Both the position numbers and the translations under genes were made by a program. The notes beneath the pieces were generated by a model. The model ran no database searches and was not told the DNA's origin. It saw only the letters and a program-made list of their open reading frames with translations. From CAZHOV01 sp964534315 (lineage in GTDB: Bacteria > Bacteroidota > Bacteroidia > Chitinophagales > Saprospiraceae), in NCBI GenBank assembly GCA_964534315.1, contig CAZHOV010000015.1:1-51089 (forward strand): DNA of 51,089 nt, written 5' to 3'. Of this stretch, positions 39,418 through 47,673 are shown one piece after another; positions within the stretch are counted from its first letter, which is position 1; every line of letters starts with the position of its first letter.

Positions 39418-41955
39418 ATGATTAAGCTTAAATGGCTCTTTACCATGGCCTGGCGAGATAGCCGTAGGCAGCGGGGGCGGTTGTTATTATTTATCTCTTC
39501 CATAATATTAGGTATAGCCGCATTGGTAGCTATTCAGTCTTTTGGAGAAAATCTCGAAAACGATGTGAATGCAGAGGCCAAGAGTTTGTTGGGAGCTGAC
39601 TTGTTAGTGGAAAGTCAACGGCCCTTTAGTGACTCTTTGAGTACGGTGCTGGAGAGGCTGGGAGGAGAACAGAGTCAGATGACGAGTTTTGCCTCGATGG
39701 TGTACTTCCCTAAAACCGAAAATTTCCGGTTGGTGCAAGTCCGTGCTTTTGAACCGGGATATCCTTTTTATGGATCTATTGTGACAGCGCCATTTGCTGC
39801 TCAACAGTCTTTTTTTGATGGACAACGAGCACTGGTAGAAAAAGCCTTGATGTTGCAGTTTGGAGCGGAAGCGGGGGATTCCATACAACTAGGGAATTTA
39901 TTTTTTGAGATAGAGGGGCAGATCAATGCCGCGCCGGGCAGGGCGGACCTGGCGGCTTCTTTTGCACCGGTGGTGTTTTTCCCAATGAGACATCTGGAAG
40001 CTACGGGGTTGATCCAAAAAGGGAGCAGGATAGAATACCGGTGGTATTTTAAATTTGACGATAACAAGAATGTCGAAAAACTGGCTAAATCTCTAGAGCC
40101 TGTTTTTGAAGCCGCTTCTGTCCGCTATGAAACCGTGGAGTCCAGAAAAGAGCGCATGAATGAAGCTTTTGACGATCTGACCTCTTTCCTGAATCTGGTG
40201 GGCTTTTTGGCTTTGTTATTAGGATGTATTGGCGTTGCTAGTGCGGTACATGTGTATGTCAGGAGTAAACTATCGACGGTGGCCATTCTGCGCTGCCTGG
40301 GTGCGAGCGGGCGCGATGCTTTTTTGATCTATCTTTTTCAAATATTGATCATGGGATTGATCGGAGCAGCTATCGGCGTGCTTATCGGCAGTGCGGTGCA
40401 GCTATTCTTACCCCAGGTACTGGGCGATTTTCTTCCGCTTCAGAATGTCAGTACAGATGTATCCTTACAAGCAGCGCTGACCGGATTAGTAACGGGCATC
40501 ATGATTGCGTTGCTGTTTGCTTTATTGCCCCTATTACAAATTCGAAAAACCTCTCCCTTGAAGACGTTAAGAGCTTCTTACGAGCCAGAAAATACCAGTC
40601 GTGATCCCTGGACATGGGTGATTGTCGGAGCTATTATTCTTTTTGTAGCAGTTTTTTCGGCATATCAAATTGGCTTTTCCTGGCAGGCGTTACTATTTAC
40701 GTTAGCCGTGGTGGTTAGTTTTCTGCTGTTAGCAGGGATTGCCCGGTTATTGATCTGGGCGGTTCGGCGATTTTTTCCTACTGGGTTCAGTTATTTATTT
40801 CGGCAAGGGCTGGCCAATTTGTATCGCCCCAACAATCAAACGCTGATCCTTATCACCACTATAGGCCTGGCAACGGCGATGATCGCTCATCTATTTATTA
40901 TCAGGGGGTTGTTGCTCAAGCAGGTATCCTTTACAGCCGAGGGAGAACGGCCCAATCTCGTCTTATTTGATATACAAACTTCTCAAAAGGCAGGTATTCA
41001 GCAGTTATTTAAAGAAAAGGATATTCCGCTAATGGCGCAAATACCAATTGTTAACATGCGCTTACATGCAATTGATGGCGTTACGAAGTCTGAATTTTTA
41101 AAAGATACCACTTCTAAGGTCAATGATTGGGTATACAACCGGGAGTATCGGGTGACTTACCGGGATTCCCTGCAAAACAGCGACGAATTATTGGAAGGGG
41201 CATGGTATGGAAAGTGGCAAGGAGGAGACGAAACGATCTACATTTCTCTTGCCGATCGCATTGCGGAAGAAATGAAAGCAACGGTGGGGACAAGGGTGAG
41301 TTTTAATGTGCAGGGGACGATTGTAGATACGGAGGTAGGTAGTATTCGCAAGTTGAATCCGGAGCGTATGGAGCCACTATTTTTAGTGGTTTTTCCGAGT
41401 GGAGTGTTGGAGCAGGCGCCGCAGTTTCATGCGTTTATCGGGAGAGCGGAGAATGAGGAGGTTTCTGGTACGTTTCAAAAGGTATTGGTAAAGGAATTTC
41501 CGAATGTTTCTTCCTTAGATATTTCGCAGGTGTTGGAATCCTTAGATGACTTACTGGCTAAGGTGTCTTTTGTTGTGCGTTTTATGGCTGGATTCTCCAT
41601 GTTGACGGGTGTTTTGGTGTTGTTGGCCTCTTTGGTGTTGAGTAAGTTCCAGCGGATTAAAGAGAGTGTGCTATTACGAACAATTGGGGCTTCCAGAAGG
41701 CAAATTCTAACCATCAATGTATTGGAATATTTCATTTTAGGTGCGCTGGCGGTTCTTGCCGGAGTGGGTATTTCGCTCATTGGCGCCTGGATCATGGCGA
41801 CCTTTGTTTTTGAGATCCCCTTTACGCCGGAGTGGGGCGGGTTGGCCCTACTTACGATGGGGATTGTTTTGTTTATCATGCTGATGGGCTTACTCAATAG
41901 TCGCAGTGTAGTGAACCGTCCGCCGTTGGAGGTATTGCGGGCGGAAGTGGGGTAG
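39418..41955 (+). CDS. FtsX/YbbP-type ABC transporter permease
   Basis: An 845-aa membrane protein with the double-FtsX architecture of YbbP-like permeases: an N-terminal helix (RGRLLLFISSIILGIAALVA), a periplasmic domain (about 45-250), three helices (about 255-375), one or two central helices (about 395-455), a second periplasmic domain and three C-terminal helices. The helix pairs around STVAILRCLGASGRDAF and ESVLLRTIGASRRQIL carry the coupling-helix motif that contacts the ATPase. The partner ABC ATPase is not in the window. Likely role is export or release of a lipid or lipoprotein substrate. The TAG stop lies at the edge of an octamer array. Confidence 0.88.
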   Translation: MIKLKWLFTMAWRDSRRQRGRLLLFISSIILGIAALVAIQSFGENLENDVNAEAKSLLGADLLVESQRPFSDSLSTVLERLGGEQSQMTSFASMVYFPKTENFRLVQVRAFEPGYPFYGSIVTAPFAAQQSFFDGQRALVEKALMLQFGAEAGDSIQLGNLFFEIEGQINAAPGRADLAASFAPVVFFPMRHLEATGLIQKGSRIEYRWYFKFDDNKNVEKLAKSLEPVFEAASVRYETVESRKERMNEAFDDLTSFLNLVGFLALLLGCIGVASAVHVYVRSKLSTVAILRCLGASGRDAFLIYLFQILIMGLIGAAIGVLIGSAVQLFLPQVLGDFLPLQNVSTDVSLQAALTGLVTGIMIALLFALLPLLQIRKTSPLKTLRASYEPENTSRDPWTWVIVGAIILFVAVFSAYQIGFSWQALLFTLAVVVSFLLLAGIARLLIWAVRRFFPTGFSYLFRQGLANLYRPNNQTLILITTIGLATAMIAHLFIIRGLLLKQVSFTAEGERPNLVLFDIQTSQKAGIQQLFKEKDIPLMAQIPIVNMRLHAIDGVTKSEFLKDTTSKVNDWVYNREYRVTYRDSLQNSDELLEGAWYGKWQGGDETIYISLADRIAEEMKATVGTRVSFNVQGTIVDTEVGSIRKLNPERMEPLFLVVFPSGVLEQAPQFHAFIGRAENEEVSGTFQKVLVKEFPNVSSLDISQVLESLDDLLAKVSFVVRFMAGFSMLTGVLVLLASLVLSKFQRIKESVLLRTIGASRRQILTINVLEYFILGALAVLAGVGISLIGAWIMATFVFEIPFTPEWGGLALLTMGIVLFIMLMGLLNSRSVVNRPPLEVLRAEVG

Positions 41956-42187
41956 AAGGGGGGAGGTGTCGAGGTAACAGGGTATCAGGGTGTCAGGGTA
42001 ACAGGGTGTCAGGGTAACAGGGTGTCAGGGTAACAGGGTGTCAGGGTGTCAGGGTGTCAAGGGGGTGAAAAGGGTATCAAGGTGTCGAGGTAACAGGGTA
42101 TCAGGGTATCAGGGTGTCGAGGTAACAGGGTATCAGGGTGTCAGGGTGTCAAGGGGGTGAAAAGGGGTGTAAGGGTTTCAGGGGGTA
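41944..42187 (+). repeat. octamer array after the permease gene
   Basis: About 28 units of 8 nt with consensus RGGTNNCA (AGGTAACA, GGGTATCA, GGGTGTCA). The TAG stop (41953-41955) lies in the degenerate first units GAAGTGGG, GTAGAAGG. The same consensus is found in the array at 49733. Nothing else is in this 290-bp gap. Confidence 0.88.
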
Positions 42188-42246
42188 GCGGTATAGGTGG
42201 TGATAGGAGGGGCGATGATTTCTGACCACTTAATAAGTATAACACC

Positions 42247-42990
42247 TTACCCTGCATGCAGCGTCACCTTCACTTTTCCATTTTCTTCCTTAATGATCAG
42301 AGTCGCTGCCTGATCAGAGACGATGATCGCTTGGTCGGCTTCGTCGTATTCGGTGGTGATGGAGCGGTCCTGAAAATAGGCGGAACGGAAAAGGATGAGC
42401 GCATCTGTTACGGAAAGCTGTTCTTTAGGTACCTCCAGAAAATAAGAGATACCGCCTTCAAAAAAGGCAACTTGATAGGTGGCCTCATCGCTAAACCGAA
42501 TCATTTTTCCTTCAATGGCTCCTTCCGGTAGTGCATCTGACTCAGTAGTCTCTTCAACAATCGATACGTTTGGTGCATATTGCTGATACAGCCACTCCAA
42601 CGGTGGCGCTGGCTCTTTTTTATACTTTGGAGAAAAGGGAAATAGATAGGGGGCAAAGAGATATCCTTCTTTTCCATCCGCGGTTTTTCCTTTCAGCCAT
42701 TGGCCTTTAATTTGGTAAGGACCGTAAGCTGATTCTTGTAATACCTGGCCTTCCGGTTGACTTGTTGTTATGAAGGGGGTTCCGTATGTCAGAGTGGCAA
42801 GGCGCTCAGCGTCTTTTGCCGCCGCTTTTCTCAATTGTAAGCCTGTGCGGGCATGGATGAAGAGGGTGTCTATTGTTGTTGCTTCTTCCTGCTCCTCGAT
42901 GGTATTAGATTCGTTCTTTTCAGAGGGGGTGTTCGACTCACAAGCAAATAGAGCAATGCAAAATAGGGAAAGGAGTAGGAACCGATACAT
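42247..42990 (-). CDS. SH3-like lipoprotein, paralogue 2
   Basis: A 247-aa lipoprotein (MYRFLLLSLFCIALFAC lipobox). After a low-complexity E/N/T linker comes an SH3-like domain (LFIHARTGLQLRKAAAKDA to GKEGYLFAPYLFPF) with the bacterial-SH3 pattern of an early LQLR strand and a final GY-PY. The C-terminal half is a separate domain (ITTEYDEADQAIIVSDQAA). It is homologous along its whole length to the neighbouring lipoprotein at 43068, from which it is separated by 77 bp. A ligand-binding or peptidoglycan-binding role in the envelope is likely; no enzyme motif. Confidence 0.8.
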   Translation of the reverse strand: MYRFLLLSLFCIALFACESNTPSEKNESNTIEEQEEATTIDTLFIHARTGLQLRKAAAKDAERLATLTYGTPFITTSQPEGQVLQESAYGPYQIKGQWLKGKTADGKEGYLFAPYLFPFSPKYKKEPAPPLEWLYQQYAPNVSIVEETTESDALPEGAIEGKMIRFSDEATYQVAFFEGGISYFLEVPKEQLSVTDALILFRSAYFQDRSITTEYDEADQAIIVSDQAATLIIKEENGKVKVTLHAG

Positions 42991-43067
42991 GGCTTTGAGT
43001 TTTAGCTCAAAAATGAGAAATAATTCGAGAATGCTCCCTGCCAGTAAGATGAATTCTATGTTAATTT

Positions 43068-43826
43068 CTATTGGTTAAGCAATTCCCGCTTCTCTTCTGC
43101 TTCCAGATTACCGATAACCAGAGTGATTATTAATTGTTCTCCCGCTTCTTTCAATTCCAGAAAGGCCACTTCATCACTCACCACGATAGAGTTCTGCCCT
43201 TTATCATATTGGGTGGTGATTTTACTGTTGGAAAAAAGAGCAGATCGAAAAATAACCAATGCCTCCAGTAAAGACAGTTTATTGATAGGGACTTGCAGCG
43301 CTTCCGAGAACCCTTCTTCGTAATTGGCGTATTGGTAAGTGACGCCATTATCATAATTGATGGTACTACCTTCCGTTGCCTTTTTGGGGAGTTTTGCCAA
43401 ATCAGCAGTTTGCGAACTGACAGATGCGCCAGAGAAATAGTTTTTGGCAAACCAGTTGAAGAAGGAGCCGTCCTTTTCAATGTCAAACGAGGGCTTAAAG
43501 GGGAATAGGTATGGTTCTAGGGCATATCCTTCTTGTTGATCTTCGGTGCGGACTTTGATCCACTTTCCTTGTAACCGATAAGAACCATAGGTTTCCGAGA
43601 CCAAGGGTTTCCCAACAGCGGAATCTAATACGGTCAACTGGTCGCCATATGAAATAATTTCTAACTCGGCACTTTTCTGATCAGGAGCGCTTTTTAGGAC
43701 CAACCCTTTACCGGCATGAGAATAAAGAACGCTATCATTAGATGCCTGATTTGCTTGTTTCTCATTATTGGTACAGGCCCCGAACAAGAAGATGCTTAAA
43801 AGAAGTATCGTAAATGATTTTGTCAT
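43068..43826 (-). CDS. SH3-like lipoprotein, paralogue 1
   Basis: A 252-aa lipoprotein (MTKSFTILLLSIFLFGAC lipobox). The SH3-like part spans LYSHAGKGLVLKSAPDQKS to EGYALEPYLFPFKP. The C-terminal half contains KITTQYDKGQNSIVVSDEVA, matching ITTEYDEADQAIIVSDQAA in the neighbour, so the two genes arose by tandem duplication. Both follow the DUF6311-like gene on the same strand, with 45 bp between, and may be co-transcribed with it. Substrate unknown. Confidence 0.8.
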   Translation of the reverse strand: MTKSFTILLLSIFLFGACTNNEKQANQASNDSVLYSHAGKGLVLKSAPDQKSAELEIISYGDQLTVLDSAVGKPLVSETYGSYRLQGKWIKVRTEDQQEGYALEPYLFPFKPSFDIEKDGSFFNWFAKNYFSGASVSSQTADLAKLPKKATEGSTINYDNGVTYQYANYEEGFSEALQVPINKLSLLEALVIFRSALFSNSKITTQYDKGQNSIVVSDEVAFLELKEAGEQLIITLVIGNLEAEEKRELLNQ

Positions 43827-43871
43827 TAGGTTAAATTTTTTCGAGGAGCAAATTTACAGTATAATTCCTTG

Positions 43872-46181
43872 TTATTTTAACTCGACTCGATGATTGTTAT
43901 AAAAAAGCGTATTGGTGATCGTGTCCACTTTATAAATATCGATACCAGCTTCTCGGACTAATAGATCGTCGGCATGTAATAAGGCTTTGGAATTTGCTTT
44001 TCCTTTGGTAATGATAGAAATGATATTTTGTGCATTGGTCGCCTTAAACGTTCCTTCAACCAGCGACCAGTCTCTGTAAATGGTTTCGGCAAATTCCGGA
44101 AAGATGACCGTTGTATACCATTTTTCCAGATTAGGGTCATACTCTTCTACAATCAATCGAAACCAAAGGTTTAAGGCGTCCGGTTCTCCGTTGTACATCC
44201 ATAAGCTCAAGTGATAGGCTTTTTCTTTTTCAAAGGTACCCGGTCCGAATTGGGCAAGTAAGTTTCGCCCCTTCTTTACTGAAGCAAAGGCTCCTTTTCC
44301 CCGAAATGTGGTATCTGAAGAACGGTTTTCATAATCATCATAAAACAAAAAAGAAGTATCGGATACTAAAAAGTCCTTTTGAGGGAAAAGGGATGCCTCT
44401 GCTTCCCGAAATTGAGCAACCACCTTGGATGCACTGCTTTTAAATAAATCTTCTGTTGTGATGGAATAGAGTTCAATACTCCTATTTTTAAAAATAAACG
44501 TCCCCTTTTCAAGTAAGGCCTTTTCGTTGTCGGTGGTCGGTAAAGGTGCCTTGACCACCAAAAAAGGTTTATCCGAAGGTAGGTCCTGCTTGATCGCTTT
44601 GGGATAGAAGTCAGGAGAAATGAGTTGAACGATGTTTTTGCTTTCCCAAACGGAAGTCCGGGTAAGACTGGCGTTGACAAGCGGAAGGCCGGTATGATAA
44701 GACATGACAATTGAAGTACGCATCGCTTCGTTGGGTCTTGGTCGGGCATAACTTTCAGAACCATAATAATAAAAAGGAATGCTGATAATAGCTTGATACG
44801 CTTCAGTATTTATGCTTTCTATTGCATCTTGAAGTGGTGAAGGAAGTTGCTCTTTAACAAACAAGTTTGGTGACTGTGTGATAGCTCTGGATATATGGAA
44901 ATGATGTGGAAGTGCTTCCAGGATGTTAAGAAGAGCAACTAGTGTAACCATCCCTATTCCCAAAAATCGTTTTTGATCCTTAAAATGGAAATACCGCTGT
45001 TGGGTTAGGGTAGATGACCAAACCAATAAGGCAAAGTAAAGCGGCCAGCTAAATCGTCCGGTGGCTCTAAATTGTTTTAGAATAGGAAAGTACTCCAGTA
45101 ATTCCGGAAATTGCTTGAATGGTATTCCCATCGCAAACAAGAAAAGTAGTACTCCGGCAAGTAACCCATGATTTAATTGGCGATTTGGGAAAAAAGTGCG
45201 TTGGAAGGCGGGGAATTTTCTTTTGGAAAGGGCTATGAAAAAAGATATCAGAGCAATCAGCAACATCGTGACCGTTGCCATACCGACATAACTCCAGGCT
45301 TCCCACTCCAGTTTGATAGCATTTCCGGTCAGTTGATCCAATACTGTTCTAAGTGGTCCGTGGTGGGGAATCAGTAAATCGTCAGGTTCGGCGTTGTACA
45401 AAAAGAAGCCGGACGGATTGTCGGTCCGGCCGCTGTGGGTATCCGTTAATTTGGTGTAGGAAAAGAACAGCAACAGCGGAAGTAGGAGGGAGCCCAGCAG
45501 GGGCCATTTTGGCAAAGGTAGCGCTTCCTTTTTTCCAAAAAAGAGGAACGATAAAAAAAGCAACAGCAAAAAAGCAATAACAATCACTCCCAAATACGCA
45601 TGAATAAAAAGCCAAAAAAGGTTATTGATAAAGAGCAATGCTATCCAGGCATACGAAATAGGCTTTTTGGTGATTTTTAAGAAGAGCAACCACGAAAGCG
45701 GGAGGGCCAGGCTGTAAGAAAGGGCAAAATGGTCCTCCAGGCGGAATAGTTGCGGCGCTAAAAGGGTAATGCCCAGGCTGAAAACTACAGCGAGCCATGG
45801 TATGATCTCAAATTCCCGAAGCAAGAAGTAGCAAGCGATGAAGGTGAGGAAGATAGCAAAGATCATCTTCCAGTTGAGCAACCCGATACTGTAATTATGA
45901 ATCCAGGGAAAAATTGCTCCTGTGGTTTTGAGCAGGTTGGCTAGAACCGGGTGGCAATCCGTATACAGATAATGTTCCCCGTAAGGATAGTTCATCCCTT
46001 CAAAATTTACAAAGGAAGTATCGTGCTTGATGTGATAAGCATAGGTAAAATAGTTTTTTATACCATCGCCGGCATCGCTAAAGAAGTATTGGTTAGGTTG
46101 AAAGATAATCTGGTGATAGAATGAGAAGGTGAATCCAGCTGCCAGGAAAAACAGTGAAAATATGGGTAGTAGTTTTCTCAT
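43872..46181 (-). CDS. DUF6311-like polytopic membrane protein (GT-C-like)
   Basis: A 769-aa protein with 11-12 transmembrane helices in the first 430 residues and a large extracytoplasmic C-terminal domain with beta-sandwich character. The motif FRATGRFSWPLY matches FRSTGRFIWVLH in the DUF6311 protein at 25618, and both have an early aspartate-containing loop (SDAGDGIKNYFTYAYH here). This supports a shared family and a GT-C-like layout. It starts 4 nt inside the preceding gene (ATGA at 46178-46181), so translation is coupled to the 169-aa membrane protein. Function unknown; membrane glycosyl transfer is an inference. Confidence 0.75.
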   Translation of the reverse strand: MRKLLPIFSLFFLAAGFTFSFYHQIIFQPNQYFFSDAGDGIKNYFTYAYHIKHDTSFVNFEGMNYPYGEHYLYTDCHPVLANLLKTTGAIFPWIHNYSIGLLNWKMIFAIFLTFIACYFLLREFEIIPWLAVVFSLGITLLAPQLFRLEDHFALSYSLALPLSWLLFLKITKKPISYAWIALLFINNLFWLFIHAYLGVIVIAFLLLLFLSFLFFGKKEALPLPKWPLLGSLLLPLLLFFSYTKLTDTHSGRTDNPSGFFLYNAEPDDLLIPHHGPLRTVLDQLTGNAIKLEWEAWSYVGMATVTMLLIALISFFIALSKRKFPAFQRTFFPNRQLNHGLLAGVLLFLFAMGIPFKQFPELLEYFPILKQFRATGRFSWPLYFALLVWSSTLTQQRYFHFKDQKRFLGIGMVTLVALLNILEALPHHFHISRAITQSPNLFVKEQLPSPLQDAIESINTEAYQAIISIPFYYYGSESYARPRPNEAMRTSIVMSYHTGLPLVNASLTRTSVWESKNIVQLISPDFYPKAIKQDLPSDKPFLVVKAPLPTTDNEKALLEKGTFIFKNRSIELYSITTEDLFKSSASKVVAQFREAEASLFPQKDFLVSDTSFLFYDDYENRSSDTTFRGKGAFASVKKGRNLLAQFGPGTFEKEKAYHLSLWMYNGEPDALNLWFRLIVEEYDPNLEKWYTTVIFPEFAETIYRDWSLVEGTFKATNAQNIISIITKGKANSKALLHADDLLVREAGIDIYKVDTITNTLFYNNHRVELK

Positions 46182-46687
46182 GTAATGATGAAGTCGGTAT
46201 CTTCCATTTGCTGCTGTTCTTCAGGCGAAAGCTCGAGTTCTTTTATGGCCTTTTCTTTGGTGGGAAACTGGATCGCCATGGCGAAGATAATGGCTAATCC
46301 GAAGCCTAGATAGAATAAATTGGCGGTGAGCAAGTAGCCGACGATACACAGAATAGCAGGGGCTTCGAGTAGTGCAAATTTGAGAATAAGAGCAGATCGG
46401 TATTGTTGCAGTTTCTGATTGAGTTCGTTCAGTGATTTGATGGATTTAATTTTTGATCTGCTTAGAATGGAGCTGGCCAATACGCCTGCTACAGCAATGA
46501 TTGGGATGATAAGTTGAAGCGTACTGCTCAGGTCTTGATCGGTTTCCGGATTTTGCCCCCGGTCAATCAGGAAAAACGTAACGCCACAGAAAAGTAGCAG
46601 GCCAAAGACCAGGGCGATGTGGATGATAGTAATCGACCTGAAATATTCTTTGATCGTTTGCGATTTGGTGGTCGTGTTGGTAGCCAT
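46178..46687 (-). CDS. small membrane protein, four helices
   Basis: A 169-aa protein with four predicted transmembrane segments (for example IIHIALVFGLLLFCGVTFFL and LIIPIIAVAGVLASSIL) and a charged C-terminal tail (ELSPEEQQQMED). No family is recognised. Its stop overlaps the start of the DUF6311-like gene by 4 nt, indicating a tight functional pair. Confidence 0.7.
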   Translation of the reverse strand: MATNTTTKSQTIKEYFRSITIIHIALVFGLLLFCGVTFFLIDRGQNPETDQDLSSTLQLIIPIIAVAGVLASSILSRSKIKSIKSLNELNQKLQQYRSALILKFALLEAPAILCIVGYLLTANLFYLGFGLAIIFAMAIQFPTKEKAIKELELSPEEQQQMEDTDFIIT

Positions 46688-46710
46688 TTTTAGTAGGGAA
46701 TATAGGAAAA

Positions 46711-47385
46711 TTATTTGGGGGCTAGTATATTTCTTAACATTTCCAGGTTTTTTTCCTTATCAAAAATAGCCTCTATTTCCAGTATAAATCCTTGGATAGG
46801 AAAACATTCAATTGTTCCTTTGTTCGCCTTAAGAATTAATTCATACGCTCCTGTTTTATTTAAGCGGTATTGTTCGACCATTTCTATTTGCGGGTCAATT
46901 ATCCAGTATTCTAATATTTGGTGCGCTTCGTAATCGTCAAATTTAATTCCTCGGTCATTGGTTTTTGTTTTTTTGGAAAGGACCTCAACTACTAAATCGG
47001 GAGCGGGGAATAGACTTTGCTCTTTTTTAAAGTCTTTGGCTTTTTCTTGGTTGAAAAAACAAATGTCTGGTTCGTAATCGTTGCGAGTGAGATTGATCAT
47101 GATTTTATCATAGCCCACAAAACCGAGGTTGTGTGTTAAGACATAACAGTCAATTAACTTGAAAAGACCGCTCGCAACATCGTGATGTTCTTTTTTTACC
47201 GGAGAATGAATAATTATTTCACCATTAATGAATTCCGCTTTTTCAAATTCTGAAATCTCATTATAAAACTGCTCTCTACGTTGGCGTTCGTTTTCCAGGA
47301 CATTACTTACCTTATTGACAATAATTAGCGCATTGGGAAGCGAGAGCAGTTTGGCTATTAATTGTTGATCTTGTTGGTGCGACAT
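46711..47385 (-). CDS. Uma2 family (DUF820) PD-(D/E)xK nuclease-fold protein
   Basis: A 224-aa protein with the Uma2 core: an N-terminal EISEFEKAEFINGEIIIHSP strand pair, NDYEPDICFF (first Asp), DLVVEVLSKKTKTNDRG (E-x-K-type segment) and KFDDYEAHQILEYWIID. This is the restriction-endonuclease-like fold common in cyanobacteria and patchy in Bacteroidota; biological roles are poorly known. It precedes the membrane-protein pair by 23 bp, but a functional link is not evident. The patchy distribution of the family suggests it may be transferred. Confidence 0.88.
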   Translation of the reverse strand: MSHQQDQQLIAKLLSLPNALIIVNKVSNVLENERQRREQFYNEISEFEKAEFINGEIIIHSPVKKEHHDVASGLFKLIDCYVLTHNLGFVGYDKIMINLTRNDYEPDICFFNQEKAKDFKKEQSLFPAPDLVVEVLSKKTKTNDRGIKFDDYEAHQILEYWIIDPQIEMVEQYRLNKTGAYELILKANKGTIECFPIQGFILEIEAIFDKEKNLEMLRNILAPK

Positions 47386-47599
47386 AAAACGAAATTATTC
47401 TTTATAAAGATAAACAATAATTTTTCAATATCATTCCCCATTTTCTAATCATTAAAACAAAAAAGCCATATCCTAGTATTAACGTTTATATTTACAATAT
47501 TTATCAATTTTTTTAACAATATGAATTACTTTTATGATCTTTATTAAGTTTTTTGTAACGAACTTTTAGGTAATTAACCGAACCAGCGTTAGTTTTGCT

Positions 47600-47627
47600 T
47601 GTTCATGTGATAGTTTTACCATGAACA
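47600..47627 (+). promoter_or_regulatory. operator-like inverted repeat around a -7 element upstream of icd
   Basis: TGTTCATG (47600-47607) and CATGAACA (47620-47627) are perfect 8-bp arms with a 12-bp spacer. TAGTTTTA (47611-47618), one mismatch from TAnnTTTG, lies in the spacer, and the ATG of the dehydrogenase is 46 bp downstream. A dimeric regulator bound here would cover the promoter. Confidence 0.4.
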
Positions 47628-47673
47628 GTTGATGAATAACCCTATATTTTAATTCAAATAATCCTTAAAAGAA

